A DNA stretch of 64,000 bases from Symbiodinium sp. CCMP2592. Lineage: Eukaryota; Sar; Dinophyceae; Suessiales; Symbiodiniaceae. Made by a program: the position numbers and the translations under genes. The DNA lies in NCBI GenBank assembly GCA_905221615.1, contig CAJNDT010003435.1, positions 484,875 to 548,874 on the forward strand, written 5' to 3'. Of this stretch, positions 11,201 through 18,543 are shown one piece after another. The notes beneath the pieces were generated by a model. The model had not been told where the DNA came from and did no database searches. It saw only the letters and a list, made by a program, of their open reading frames with translations. Positions within the stretch are counted from its first letter, which is position 1. Every line of letters starts with the position of its first letter.

Positions 11201-12109
11201 TAGCACAAGGCGAGATGCCTGGGTACATGGATCCTGCAGCTGAGAGCGTAAGCTAACATGTAACCGAGCTCCTTGCGCAGAGGCAAACAGCAACAAGCAG
11301 GAGACAGCCCTTTCGAGAAAGAGAGGAGGCAGCGAGACATCCTGGCGACTCTTGCGACGCAACTCTCCATCAGCAACCTTAGGGAGCCAAGCATCATGAA
11401 AATGACAACCATCGCACTCAAGCTGCAAGGATTGCATAATGTCATGAGACGAAAGAACAACGGTTCTTTTAGGAAGAGAGCCGCCATGCATGCATGCGTC
11501 GAAGCAAAAACGGAAAGCAAGGCAATCGGTGGCTTGCTTGATCACAGGTGCACTCCAAAGATGACTGTGGGCAGGGTTACACACGAAGCATGGAATCCCA
11601 TGCTCAGAGGCCCAGCGAGCAAGCTTAACAGTAGCCTCGATGGCCTGGTTGGCCAATTCAGTGCGACGTTTGAGGCCAAACGCCAAACCCGGAAGCCCCA
11701 TCGGATGATTGGCAGACCTAAGCTGTTTCGGCCCACCTGAGTGCAGCGCCTTGAGACGACGATCCCGAGCGCGAGAAGTGGTGCTGGCATCCGGCACAAT
11801 CCACAAGCAGAGTATTCGTTCTCGCACAGAATGCAAAAGTCGAAGGAAGTCTACGATCTGTGCTTCATCAGCAAGGTCAAGAGGGCAAGAATGCACACCT
11901 GAGGCCTTGCTAGCACGCGAGCCAACAGGCAAAATGCCTAAAGAATGTTTGCGAGCAACACCACAAAGCTGTGCTCCGTGTTCTGAAATTTCGACAACGA
12001 GAAGATCCGTTAAGCAAAATGGTTCAAAAAGACGCAAATTCGAGGCCTTCCGACAGGGGGCCTCCCATGCAGCTCCAACTTCTGAGGCATGAACGACTTC
12101 GGGCTCTAG
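8282..12109 (-). CDS. Pol of element A: MTase-like / 2OG-dioxygenase-like / RT / RNase H
   Basis: There is no ATG between the gag stop and the domains. The frame is the gag frame continued after a UGA; the first possible near-cognate start is a TTG at 12,037, and residues here are counted from it. Residues 10-250 align with the C5-methyltransferase region of element B, but PPCGT is replaced by VPDAST (81-86) and ENP by CNP (153-155), so it is probably catalytically dead. Residues 430-580 hold a 2OG/Fe(II) dioxygenase-like fold, with PHRDVNN (H484, D486), distal H537 and R546. A linker motif FIRKAVEAGHP follows near 610. RT spans about 700-1,060, with D857 in TYDLQAAY and YYDD at 928-931. RNase H spans about 1,088-1,225, with D1095, E1142, D1169 and D1218/1219. 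The product would copy RNA into circular DNA; the role of the dioxygenase is unknown. Confidence 0.87.
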   Translation of the reverse strand, partial: LEPEVVHASEVGAAWEAPCRKASNLRLFEPFCLTDLLVVEISEHGAQLCGVARKHSLGILPVGSRASKASGVHSCPLDLADEAQIVDFLRLLHSVRERILCLWIVPDASTTSRARDRRLKALHSGGPKQLRSANHPMGLPGLAFGLKRRTELANQAIEATVKLARWASEHGIPCFVCNPAHSHLWSAPVIKQATDCLAFRFCFDACMHGGSLPKRTVVLSSHDIMQSLQLECDGCHFHDAWLPKVADGELRRKSRQDVSLPPLFLERAVSCLLLFASAQGARLHVSLRSQLQDPCTQASRLVLGALPRGKVLKPLVPEFGRYLKVLTYPETGALLRFMRRLPKGSKVTSRFLSGGTNACEVSHVGGYLDTVDLTSQLRQGSFDIQDVSLACFGRSPFADNAPLHKGCKAECLSERCFQTGFITKSELSMLLDVLPTDRKFAKSRGDCLDSTKTWTSGAFHFSGQAGLRSNTVAYPRTTALLAAVVKAVFPRSSFSSVGLFRNLKTCPHRDVNNTPGVPNLLIPCSDFKAGAVRVRPADPQEQELVLEVSQHPAKLDASLVHSTDDWSGDRILLVAFHVQGATSMSCADQRRCTELGFVLDVGAAGDDVHDAAGVNLSSAETVFVGVPSDPEEFIRKAVEAGHPMDMGMHVCPAVDRAIRANFCDPPELVIQRRLSTLERWEKRASVLDPLEAEANNRRPHHIQTLLKGKRILLWKELLSEIGYPDVKILDEVEQGLPLTGWMAESQVFASNPRAPTMSVDTVVAMNRGFHALVKRRLSKRQDQDVEQKTWLETEEEIAKGWFWIDESGCWEGKIIAHRFGLLQKLKLRTIDDCSVGGLNCTVGLPEKMRVHSIDILASMLRRALELCGGKATCGWLGRTYDLQAAYRQFGISSVARELLRIVVNKPGAEQPILLGANSLPFGAVGSVAGFLRLSMAIWTLGLVGLELCWSAYYDDFPTVTSEPLLENTSSCVDRLFRLIGLDYATEGKKAPQFASCFAALGVQVDLQQAQSGSIVIGHTDTRKEELTACIDSILADCSMTSKEAEKLRGRLVFFEGFTFGRVAQVAVKHVGRHAQGSSGSVKLSADVKWALGMIKTRICHALPVTISAKALQTTYVFTDGAFEQGRGSFGGVLISPHGRCVSYFAGEVSREAMHHLLASSTHPIYELELLPVLIAMQVWGKLSSHQQTVYYLDNEPARIGMIKGAGGTAIADLIISKASALECELGQHAWYARVPSHSNIADDPSRFYFERLHKLGAARVLLDESWVASLVLEAG

Positions 12110-12112
12110 TCA
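12104..12112 (-). promoter_or_regulatory. Predicted gag-pol stop-codon readthrough signal (element A)
   Basis: On the coding strand the gag frame ends GAA-TGA-CTA-GAG, and the very same frame stays open from the next codon to the end of pol (over 1,270 codons). UGA-CUA-G is the context known to give efficient stop readthrough in alphaviruses and some animal genes. The same TGA-CTA-G lies at the gag/pol boundary of element B. Readthrough is inferred, not shown. Confidence 0.8.
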
Positions 12113-13351
12113 TTCCTTCGAACGACAAGAAGTCAAGCCGTGGTTAGCACGAAAGCATTTGCAACACACATGCAAGCCTTTGTTACATCCGGGGAGACCT
12201 GGAACAGCGTTGTTGTTGACATCTCGATTGCAGCCCTCGGAACAGTTGAAAGCCCAGCAAATCGGCTTGCCAGACGAATGCTTGCAAGAAAAATTCTTAA
12301 GCGAAGCGGGCTTGCTAGCTTTCTTAGGCTGCGGTTTGGCCTTCTTTTTGGGGCGAACAACCGGCTTCGAAGGGGCTCCACCCAGCTCAACCTGCAATGC
12401 ACCTGTCGAAGGACGAGACATGTCAGCTTTCGAACTGGATCCAGAACCTCGCAGCGGCAGCAAAAACTGAGCGATCCGAGGATGTGTAGTGAGGCGTTCG
12501 AACACCGCATCACATGGTGAGACACCCAAGGTATTGACCTTATAAGGCCCAGGGAAGTCCCGGGCCAATAAGGTCCACAGCTCCCGATCGGCTCTTACAA
12601 CCTGAGCAGCGCCAATGGCTGAATAGCCCGGGGGAGGCGCTTCGCACATGGCCTCCATGAGTGTGGTGACCCATTTCTGGTGGAAGTCCCATGACAACAA
12701 CCGACATTGATCAAAGGCGACTCCGCGCCTCATGAGCGCCCACTGCAAGCGAAGTTCAGTGCTAGTATCAGCTTTGGCAGGCTCATGCGGCACAACAACA
12801 AGAGACTGTTTCTCAAGCGATATAGCCGATTTGGCCTCGACCTTCGATACAGACTGAATCTCAGCATCACGCTTAGAGCACTTGCTGGGTGATATCCAAG
12901 TCATGACTGAAGTTTCATAGATTGTGCTCGCCATGTCGCACAGTGCATGGCTGGGGCACAACTCACCAGTCAGATCTAAACCCCTCAGACGCCTTTGTTG
13001 AGCTGACAACCGGGCCCGGCGCTCAGCCGGAGGAATTCGCTTGATGCTCTGTGCACCCTCAGGGCCCTCGGTCCCTGTGACATGCTCCTTAAGTACCGCA
13101 ACAACAAAAGCAGTGGCTTCGAAGTGCAAAGTGCGAAGATCTGCGACCTGAGACAGCGACGGCGCACCAACAAACACTTCTGAAGCAAAACCCTGAAAAT
13201 CAGCTTCACTCGGTGCAGTCTGCGGAGTGCCAATGGCGAAGGCGAGTTTGCGGAAAGATTTGATGTTCTTTGCCTCAAGAAGGGTCCGGAGACCAGGCGC
13301 GATTTCATCGCACCGCTGGAAAAAGGCAGCTTCAGACTCGACCAGCGACAT
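12110..13351 (-). CDS. Gag-like nucleocapsid protein of element A
   Basis: The start is taken as the ATG at 13,351 (MSLVESEAAFFQRC). The frame is open further up, but the residues before it do not match element B. The protein is homologous along its length to the ORF at 26,796-27,992. Shared features are the A(E/D)R..RL..QQ.RL.GL motif in the first third, the LALxRRGxAxDQ segment and an APP- or DPP-xxYxx block. It also shares a basic linker (KPVVRPKKKAKPQ) and a C-terminal Cys/His cluster ending GLHVCCKCFRANHGLTSC. The cluster is not a classical CCHC knuckle but is spaced like a zinc-binding nucleic-acid module. The likely role is packaging of element RNA. It ends at UGA, followed in frame by pol. 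Confidence 0.8.
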   Translation of the reverse strand: MSLVESEAAFFQRCDEIAPGLRTLLEAKNIKSFRKLAFAIGTPQTAPSEADFQGFASEVFVGAPSLSQVADLRTLHFEATAFVVAVLKEHVTGTEGPEGAQSIKRIPPAERRARLSAQQRRLRGLDLTGELCPSHALCDMASTIYETSVMTWISPSKCSKRDAEIQSVSKVEAKSAISLEKQSLVVVPHEPAKADTSTELRLQWALMRRGVAFDQCRLLSWDFHQKWVTTLMEAMCEAPPPGYSAIGAAQVVRADRELWTLLARDFPGPYKVNTLGVSPCDAVFERLTTHPRIAQFLLPLRGSGSSSKADMSRPSTGALQVELGGAPSKPVVRPKKKAKPQPKKASKPASLKNFSCKHSSGKPICWAFNCSEGCNRDVNNNAVPGLPGCNKGLHVCCKCFRANHGLTSCRSKE

Positions 13352-13417
13352 GATGCGGGTATATCGCTTCACTCTACTCGAGCCCAGGAGCTGAGAAACC
13401 AGCGCTCGCTCGAGCAT

Positions 13418-13949
13418 TCTTGCAGTCGCTATCCGTGCACTCCTGGTCCATCAATTCTTTTCCAAGCAGCCCGCCCAATACGCCTGTGCGCGACATTGGC
13501 AGCGCCAGAAGACTCGAACCGGTGGCAGCCGCACTCCCAAGGTCCGGATCCCGACGTGGGGCCCACCCTCGGGCCCAGCAGCTTTGCCAAGAAAAAACTC
13601 ACCACAGCTTGCGTTTGGCCTGCACTCCCGCTAAAGTGAATCCATACGCAAGCTCCAGGCAATCACAAGAAAAACGGCACGACTTGCTAAAGGGCCCACG
13701 CCTCTGACGAGGCGACTCCCTTTGCACGCCCTCTGCCTTGGACACAGAAGCCCCAGGCCTGTGATGCGTCAGACATCAGATCCGCAGGGCAACTCCTGTC
13801 CATCGCATCAATCACCTCCTGTGCGAGCCTCCTCTCCAGTGGTCCTTCGACACTGAGAGCAGACCGAGGTGTCGAAACGTACAGTCGTGGGCCTGATGTG
13901 CAAAGGTCCGACCATACGACCACATTCGAGCACTCGCTCGTTGCCCTCC
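13418..13949. other. Spacer between YR and gag of element A
   Basis: The part from 13,808 to 13,955 encodes, one frame over, the missing tail of the recombinase: LECGR, then a run ending SVCSQC. This corresponds to LRCGK...MCQNCF in element B and LFSCGR...CRFCF in the relic at 49.3 kb. The rest (13,418-13,800) has no convincing gene. Confidence 0.6.
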
Positions 13950-16085
13950 TTAATGATGCAACATGCGAGTCTTTTTATGCTGGAGAAAACGATAACCTTC
14001 AGGAGCACATGGAACTGTCAGCTTACGAACTCGAGGCACTTCCAAATCCGAAGATTCGCTACCGGAGCTGTCTGTGGTGACATGCTCGGAATCCGCAGCT
14101 CGCTCGGTAGCAGCTGCCTCCTGTTCGTCTTCTGATCCCAAGATCTCAACAGTTCCATCCCCGAGATCGCCGGTGAGCTCAGCCTTAACAGCCTCTGGCC
14201 CAACGCTAGCGCGAGAATCACCCGTCTCAGGCCGATTCTCTCCTGCGAGAGGTGCATGCTCAAGAATCTCACGTGCTGGACCCCTGAGACGCCCAGACCG
14301 CGTGCTGTCAGGGAGGTAAAAACCACTCCTGATTTCCTCAAGCATCACTTCTAGCAGTCGCAAGCTCCTTGCAGCACCATCCCGAGAGTACACAAGTGCC
14401 ATGCGACCCGGCACTGAATGGTACCCCATCTGGAGCCTGTCCTCAATCGAATATCCACGCTTAGCAGCCATAGAAAGCAGCGTTGCCTTGAAAGAGTGGC
14501 TTGTGATCCTGTTGGGGCAGCCTTCAGCAGGTTCACAATCCAGGAGGCGACGAACCCACTTCCCAGCCTCCGAAGATGATAGCGGTCTGCTGAGAGGTTT
14601 TCCCTCTTGATCCGGAGCAGGCATTAGACAGTGACCTGGCGGATTGTCTATGCCCAGCTGCTTCCGGACTCGCATCCAAGTGGAGACCCACTCTTTGTCA
14701 GCGACGCCCAAGGCAATGGACACCATTGGTAAAAACTGGAATCGGTGCTGAGATGAATGCATCGTCTTATGACTCGCCACTGTAATTTCCAAGTATGCGA
14801 TGTTTCCTAGGGTGTCATAATCCAGGGTCCACCTGCACACATGCTGTGCGTCGCCCCACCTACTGCGGGCGTAGGCCACACAAAGTGTGGCACCACAGAA
14901 CAATCTGTTCCACGGGTCCTCATCTTCGCTGTCAAGCCTCCTGTGGAGCTCCAACAGCTGCTGGACCGTAAGCGGTTGGGCCTGCTTCCTGTCCCTGGGC
15001 TCATCCGATTTAGTGGCGCCCAAACAACGACGGCTAGCAGTAGCAAGCTCAAGCCCTGCCACACCGAGCACGAACCTCGAAAAGACAATGGCTTCGTGAA
15101 AGCCTTTCAGCCTGGATGCAGGAGCTCCTAGGGCCCTTTCCGCTCGAAGGAATTCGTAGAAAAGCTTCTCACTGATAGGATAGGCTGGCGCGCCTTTCTC
15201 CTGCAACCAATTGGCAACTTTCGCCAAAGCCCGGGCCCTCTTGAGCAGCGTCGATGGTGCACGACCACGGAAGAAGTCTTCCAGCAGTCCAATCTGCCCT
15301 TGCACAGATTCTTCCTCGCACAGCATCTGCCTCACCTCGCAGTCGACATCCCAACGAAGAATCGTGTGGAGCCACAGCTTAACGGATCTGTCGAAATCAA
15401 GAGCCCTCTGCTCTTCCCAAGAGACATCCAAAGACTGCGACACGACAGCCATGAAGACTCTGTCTTGCCGAGGCTTCGAAGAAAGTGAAAATAAACCCGA
15501 AGAAGCAGGCACTAAGGACTCCTCTGGTTGGCCACTAGTCGGCTGCACAGGTCTGTTGAAAGCAGGTGTCACCTGCTGCAACCAGTCACCGGAAGCAGCA
15601 GCACCAAACAACGCACTCCAGACTCCTGATTCCCATGGAAGTGACAGCGTAGCCTTCGCCGGAACCGCATGAAAAGCAGCCGACAGAGCAGTCTGATACC
15701 CTTCAGCAGTAACCCGAGGCGGGGCTGCAGGTACTGAAGGATGCAGTTCAACAAGACTCCACTGGGATTGCTTATGATGGCTCTCAACATCGGATGACGG
15801 GAAGTCCTCGGCAACTTGCTGGTACCAATGCACCTCAGCACTGGCATCGTCCTCAGAAGCAGCAGCCTCAACTCCAAGTTGAGAAGCATCCTCAGACACT
15901 GCCTGGAAGTGCCCGCCCGAGTCCAGCAGAAGCCAAGGGTCGGGAGTCCGCCTTTCAGCCTCATCACAATCCTGATTGGCATGACTAAGCTGATCACCGA
16001 AGTCTCCCCCATCAATCTGAAGATCAGCGGGAAACTCGTGCTCCAAGGCAGCCAGGTCGGCATCCTCCAACACGGAGGGGTCCAT
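13950..16085 (-). CDS. Tyrosine recombinase of element A
   Basis: The likely start is the ATG at 16,085 (MDPSVLEDADL); residue numbers here count from the upstream Met at 16,139. The N-terminal ~240 residues are acidic and low in complexity. A core-binding, SAM-like domain follows at about 250-370 and the catalytic domain at about 385-600. Visible catalytic positions are R427 (AYARSRWGD), K458 (ASHKT), H548 with K551 (TSHSFKATLLS), H574 (MGYHSV) and the nucleophile Y584 (LVYSRD). This is the R-K-H-x-x-K/R-H-Y set of phage-integrase-fold recombinases. It should insert the circular DNA form of the element at TTA. The protein stops at MLHH-UAA; the conserved Cys tail of its relatives continues in the +1 frame. 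Confidence 0.87.
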   Translation of the reverse strand: MDPSVLEDADLAALEHEFPADLQIDGGDFGDQLSHANQDCDEAERRTPDPWLLLDSGGHFQAVSEDASQLGVEAAASEDDASAEVHWYQQVAEDFPSSDVESHHKQSQWSLVELHPSVPAAPPRVTAEGYQTALSAAFHAVPAKATLSLPWESGVWSALFGAAASGDWLQQVTPAFNRPVQPTSGQPEESLVPASSGLFSLSSKPRQDRVFMAVVSQSLDVSWEEQRALDFDRSVKLWLHTILRWDVDCEVRQMLCEEESVQGQIGLLEDFFRGRAPSTLLKRARALAKVANWLQEKGAPAYPISEKLFYEFLRAERALGAPASRLKGFHEAIVFSRFVLGVAGLELATASRRCLGATKSDEPRDRKQAQPLTVQQLLELHRRLDSEDEDPWNRLFCGATLCVAYARSRWGDAQHVCRWTLDYDTLGNIAYLEITVASHKTMHSSQHRFQFLPMVSIALGVADKEWVSTWMRVRKQLGIDNPPGHCLMPAPDQEGKPLSRPLSSSEAGKWVRRLLDCEPAEGCPNRITSHSFKATLLSMAAKRGYSIEDRLQMGYHSVPGRMALVYSRDGAARSLRLLEVMLEEIRSGFYLPDSTRSGRLRGPAREILEHAPLAGENRPETGDSRASVGPEAVKAELTGDLGDGTVEILGSEDEQEAAATERAADSEHVTTDSSGSESSDLEVPRVRKLTVPCAPEGYRFLQHKKTRMLHH

Positions 16086-16300
16086 GGTCGGGCAGGCAGA
16101 CACAAGAATGTCAGCAGTGGCACTGATACAATTGCACATAAGCCAAAGCAGAGCAAAAGGGCTTGTGGACGACCGTCACTGCACGAAGCATGAGCCTTGC
16201 AAGAACACAGAGTCCTGCAATTTCACGATGCACAGCAGACGTCTCAGGTGTGCGTCGACACAGCCCTACGGCGAGCAGCATGGCTGAAAATTGTGGAAAC

Positions 16301-16711
16301 TCAGCTGGCAGGGTCGATCCCTAAGAAGCGCTCAAGAGCGCCAACACGGCGCATGAGGCTTGTATGGAACCGAGGTCCCACAATGTGGCCAGTCGCATCC
16401 TCTAACATGTCGATTCTGCCACCAAGTGCCACACACGTAGACTCGAGGCTACGAAATCGTTTGGAAACAGAAAGAGCATCATCAGAAAAAGGAGCCTCAT
16501 GAGACAAAACAAGCTCCAAAGGCGTGAAAGCAAAAGCTCTGGTGGATGCATCAGCGCTGAATGGCCCACAGAGGGCACGCCGCTGGTTGGGAGTCAAAGA
16601 ATTGAAGACCTCCAACCACGGGCGCTCAACGCCTAAGTCGCCACTTGAGCTCCCCACGATGGAAATGTCCTCAGAGGAACCAGAGCGCTCCCACACCAAG
16701 CTAGTGGCCAA
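16301..16711 (-). CDS. Small ORF 3 of element A
   Basis: A 136-residue protein beginning MATSLVWERSG, with an acidic N-terminus and a C-terminal segment with heptad-like Leu/Val spacing (RFRSLESTCVALGGRIDMLEDA, then RRVGALERFLG). I recognise no family. It lies upstream of the recombinase, in the same orientation, between it and small ORFs 1 and 2. An overlapping frame at 16,899-16,633 (MATTSADLGG) is an alternative. It is probably an accessory protein of the element. Confidence 0.5.
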   Translation of the reverse strand: MATSLVWERSGSSEDISIVGSSSGDLGVERPWLEVFNSLTPNQRRALCGPFSADASTRAFAFTPLELVLSHEAPFSDDALSVSKRFRSLESTCVALGGRIDMLEDATGHIVGPRFHTSLMRRVGALERFLGIDPAS

Positions 16712-17103
16712 CTCTGCGTACGGTTCCTGACACCCATCATATCGCAGTCAAAGCGTGCTCGAGCATCGTGGTCAACAAGAGACCTGGTGCGATCAGCCTG
16801 AGGATGCAAAGCGGTATGCTTCCAGAGATTGGCCCGAGTCAGCTGACAAGAAGAATCAGCCACAGTAGCTCCACCGAGATCAGCAGAAGTGGTGGCCATT
16901 CTGATGTCGAAGGCACGAAGTGGCTTAGTGACTGCAAAAAAGGGCTCGAGAAAAAGAGCCAAATGTGAAGTTTTGCAAAGTCGGCATAAAGAGATCTGCA
17001 AAACTGGCCCTTCAATTTTAAGAAGTCGCAGCATTCTCAAGTCGACGTGTAAAGTCTGTGAGGCTTGACACTGTAATTGCCTAGCGACAGGGCAGAGCCG
17101 AGA

Positions 17104-17442
17104 TTATCGGTCTAGTCCTGCAAAGCAATTCCGAAGCGACCTAGCCAGCTCAGTGATACGGAGCTCCAGACTCGAGACTCGATCGGCAAGCCCGAAAAAG
17201 GCTCGAGAGATCCCTGTGATCTCGCGTTGAAGAGTTTCTCTGGGCACAGGATCAGCTGCAATCAGTCGTTGTTCCAGAACAGTCACACGCTGCTCTAACT
17301 CCCACACATGGTCAGAGAGCAGCAAGAAGGTATCATCAGTGCTAGCTCGCTCTGAAGACCCAGCAGCCGGCTCTTCATCAGGAGGCAGACTGCGAAGGTC
17401 AGCTCCGCGATCAGAAGAACTCTCAGGGGCAGACACATCCAT
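17104..17442 (-). CDS. Small coiled-coil ORF 2 of element A
   Basis: A 112-residue protein, MDVSAPESSSDRG at the start, with an acidic first 40 residues. A heptad-rich region follows (VWELEQRVTVLEQRLIAA and, later, ADRVSSLELRITELARSL), typical of a two-stranded coiled coil. The family is unknown. Its layout (acidic head, coiled tail) repeats that of small ORFs 1 and 3, suggesting an old duplication inside the element. Confidence 0.55.
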   Translation of the reverse strand: MDVSAPESSSDRGADLRSLPPDEEPAAGSSERASTDDTFLLLSDHVWELEQRVTVLEQRLIAADPVPRETLQREITGISRAFFGLADRVSSLELRITELARSLRNCFAGLDR

Positions 17443-17826
17443 TACCTAAGAAGGGAACGGACCTGTGCCGCTTACCGCAAAGACCCTCGTGACTTACAAG
17501 CTACACACTCAAAGCTTGGCATTCATGAGCGTGCACAGGAGTCAAAATGAGAGGTCGCTGGCACACTGCAAGCATTCACAATCTCGAAAGAAAGCACTCT
17601 GCAAAATGCGTTTTGCGCACAGTCTGAGCAATGCACGATCTCGCTGGGCATCGCCAGCTGCTACATCAGAGGTCTGCAAACGAGGCACCGGTACCAAGCA
17701 GGTGTCTATGCAAATGTCTGAGTCTCGCGCATTGAGGTTGCAAACTTGAAGCACAGGCTTGGAACGGCACGCAGACTCGAGCTAGGCACAGACAAAAGAA
17801 GCTGCAGAGTGCAGGGCCCATCGTTG

Positions 17827-18165
17827 TCAGTCAGATCGGTTGCGAACCTCCAGAGTGAGACAAGTTAAGGCATGACTCACTTCCGCCAGAGCATCTTGAG
17901 TGGCAGCCAACTCCCGGCGGAGCTCTGCATTCGCATCCTTGAGGGACTGCACTTGGAATTCCAAGGCAGCCACATCTTCAGACACGGAGTGGAACCTGCG
18001 AGACCACTCGACTTGAACCTTCTGCACATCAGCGACTGTGACCGCTTGTACGAGCACAGCATCACCAGTCGGCGCAGGATCCTCGACGAGGACCTCCTCT
18101 TGAGAAGACTCTGAAGCAGCGCGGGAAACAGCAGGCAACGATTCTTCGTCAGTGATCGCATCCAT
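17827..18165 (-). CDS. Small coiled-coil ORF 1 of element A
   Basis: I take the ATG at 18,165 (MDAITDEESLPA), because an upstream Met would draw its first residues from repeat A1 and a poly-G run. The protein has 112 residues: an acidic head, then VAALEFQVQSLKDANAELRR and a further heptad region, a clear coiled coil. It is the first gene behind A1, with about 80 bases of leader. No known family. Confidence 0.6.
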   Translation of the reverse strand: MDAITDEESLPAVSRAASESSQEEVLVEDPAPTGDAVLVQAVTVADVQKVQVEWSRRFHSVSEDVAALEFQVQSLKDANAELRRELAATQDALAEVSHALTCLTLEVRNRSD

Positions 18166-18225
18166 GCTGAGCACACAACACGAGCGGAAGCCAGTGCCGT
18201 TCCCCGAGGGTACTAAGCACCAGCG

Positions 18226-18237
18226 CCCCCCCCCCCC
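18226..18237 (-). other. Poly-G tract (12 G on the coding strand) next to A1
   Basis: Twelve uninterrupted C on the plus strand, just inside repeat A1 and upstream of small ORF 1. On the element RNA this is a G12 run in the leader. It could be functional (G-quadruplex or template switch) or a simple slippage tract. Confidence 0.6.
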
Positions 18238-18246
18238 GCTAGGCCC

Positions 18247-18470
18247 GCAAAAACTTCCCCCAGCGACGAGCCAGTGCTTCAGCGGCTCACAAATCAGAGG
18301 CAACTGCAAGCACTACTCTTACACATGTACTGTAAAATAAACGACATGTGAGAAAAGCGTGAAGTAGAAAAAGAGAAACTTTCGCAAGCACTATTTCAAA
18401 ACCAAATGGTTCTTGAAATTTTGTGTTTGGAAAAATAAGGTGATTGTCACCTCCGGTGAAATAGCACTTA
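18247..18470 (-). repeat. Split repeat A1 (5' terminus) of element A
   Basis: A copy of 7,871-8,094. Its outer end (gaaatagcactta) meets flanking DNA tttaagcccc. It carries the same GGTGA/TCACC palindrome (18,439-18,459) but lacks the second 14-bp arm, which in A2 is supplied by B1. Confidence 0.93.
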
Positions 18471-18543
18471 TTTAAGCCCCTAAATGGCCAAATGACCTCA
18501 CTTGCACACACAGCTTGAGCAACCAATTCTTTTGGCTCCTCCG

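Larger units (their letters stand above)
7581..18470 (-). mobile_element. Element A: DIRS/PAT-like YR retrotransposon with methyltransferase and dioxygenase domains
   Basis: This 10.9-kb element is coded on the minus strand. Its 5' end is repeat A1 (18,470-18,247). Then come three short ORFs, a tyrosine recombinase, a gag-like protein, a long pol, and the 3' block B1 (8,284-8,095), A2 (8,094-7,871) and B2 (7,770-7,581). This A1-genes-B1A2B2 layout is the split-direct-repeat hallmark of PAT/Ngaro-type elements in the DIRS order, which lack LTRs and an integrase. The gene order (YR before gag and pol) and the absence of the usual DIRS N6-adenine methylase are unusual. There is no target duplication: both outer ends meet host DNA at TTA. 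The YR tail is frameshifted and the methyltransferase motif is lost, so autonomy is doubtful. Confidence 0.88.

Noticed and set aside
8549-12092. Many plus-strand open frames of 60-200 codons opposite element A
   Set aside because: They are antisense shadows of the pol, gag and YR frames, with no motif of their own. The minus-strand frames carry the catalytic residues.
13490-13570. A tRNA-like ggttcgagtc word on the minus strand (B-box resemblance)
   Set aside because: The flanking bases do not pair into a T-arm, and no A-box or acceptor stem can be formed.
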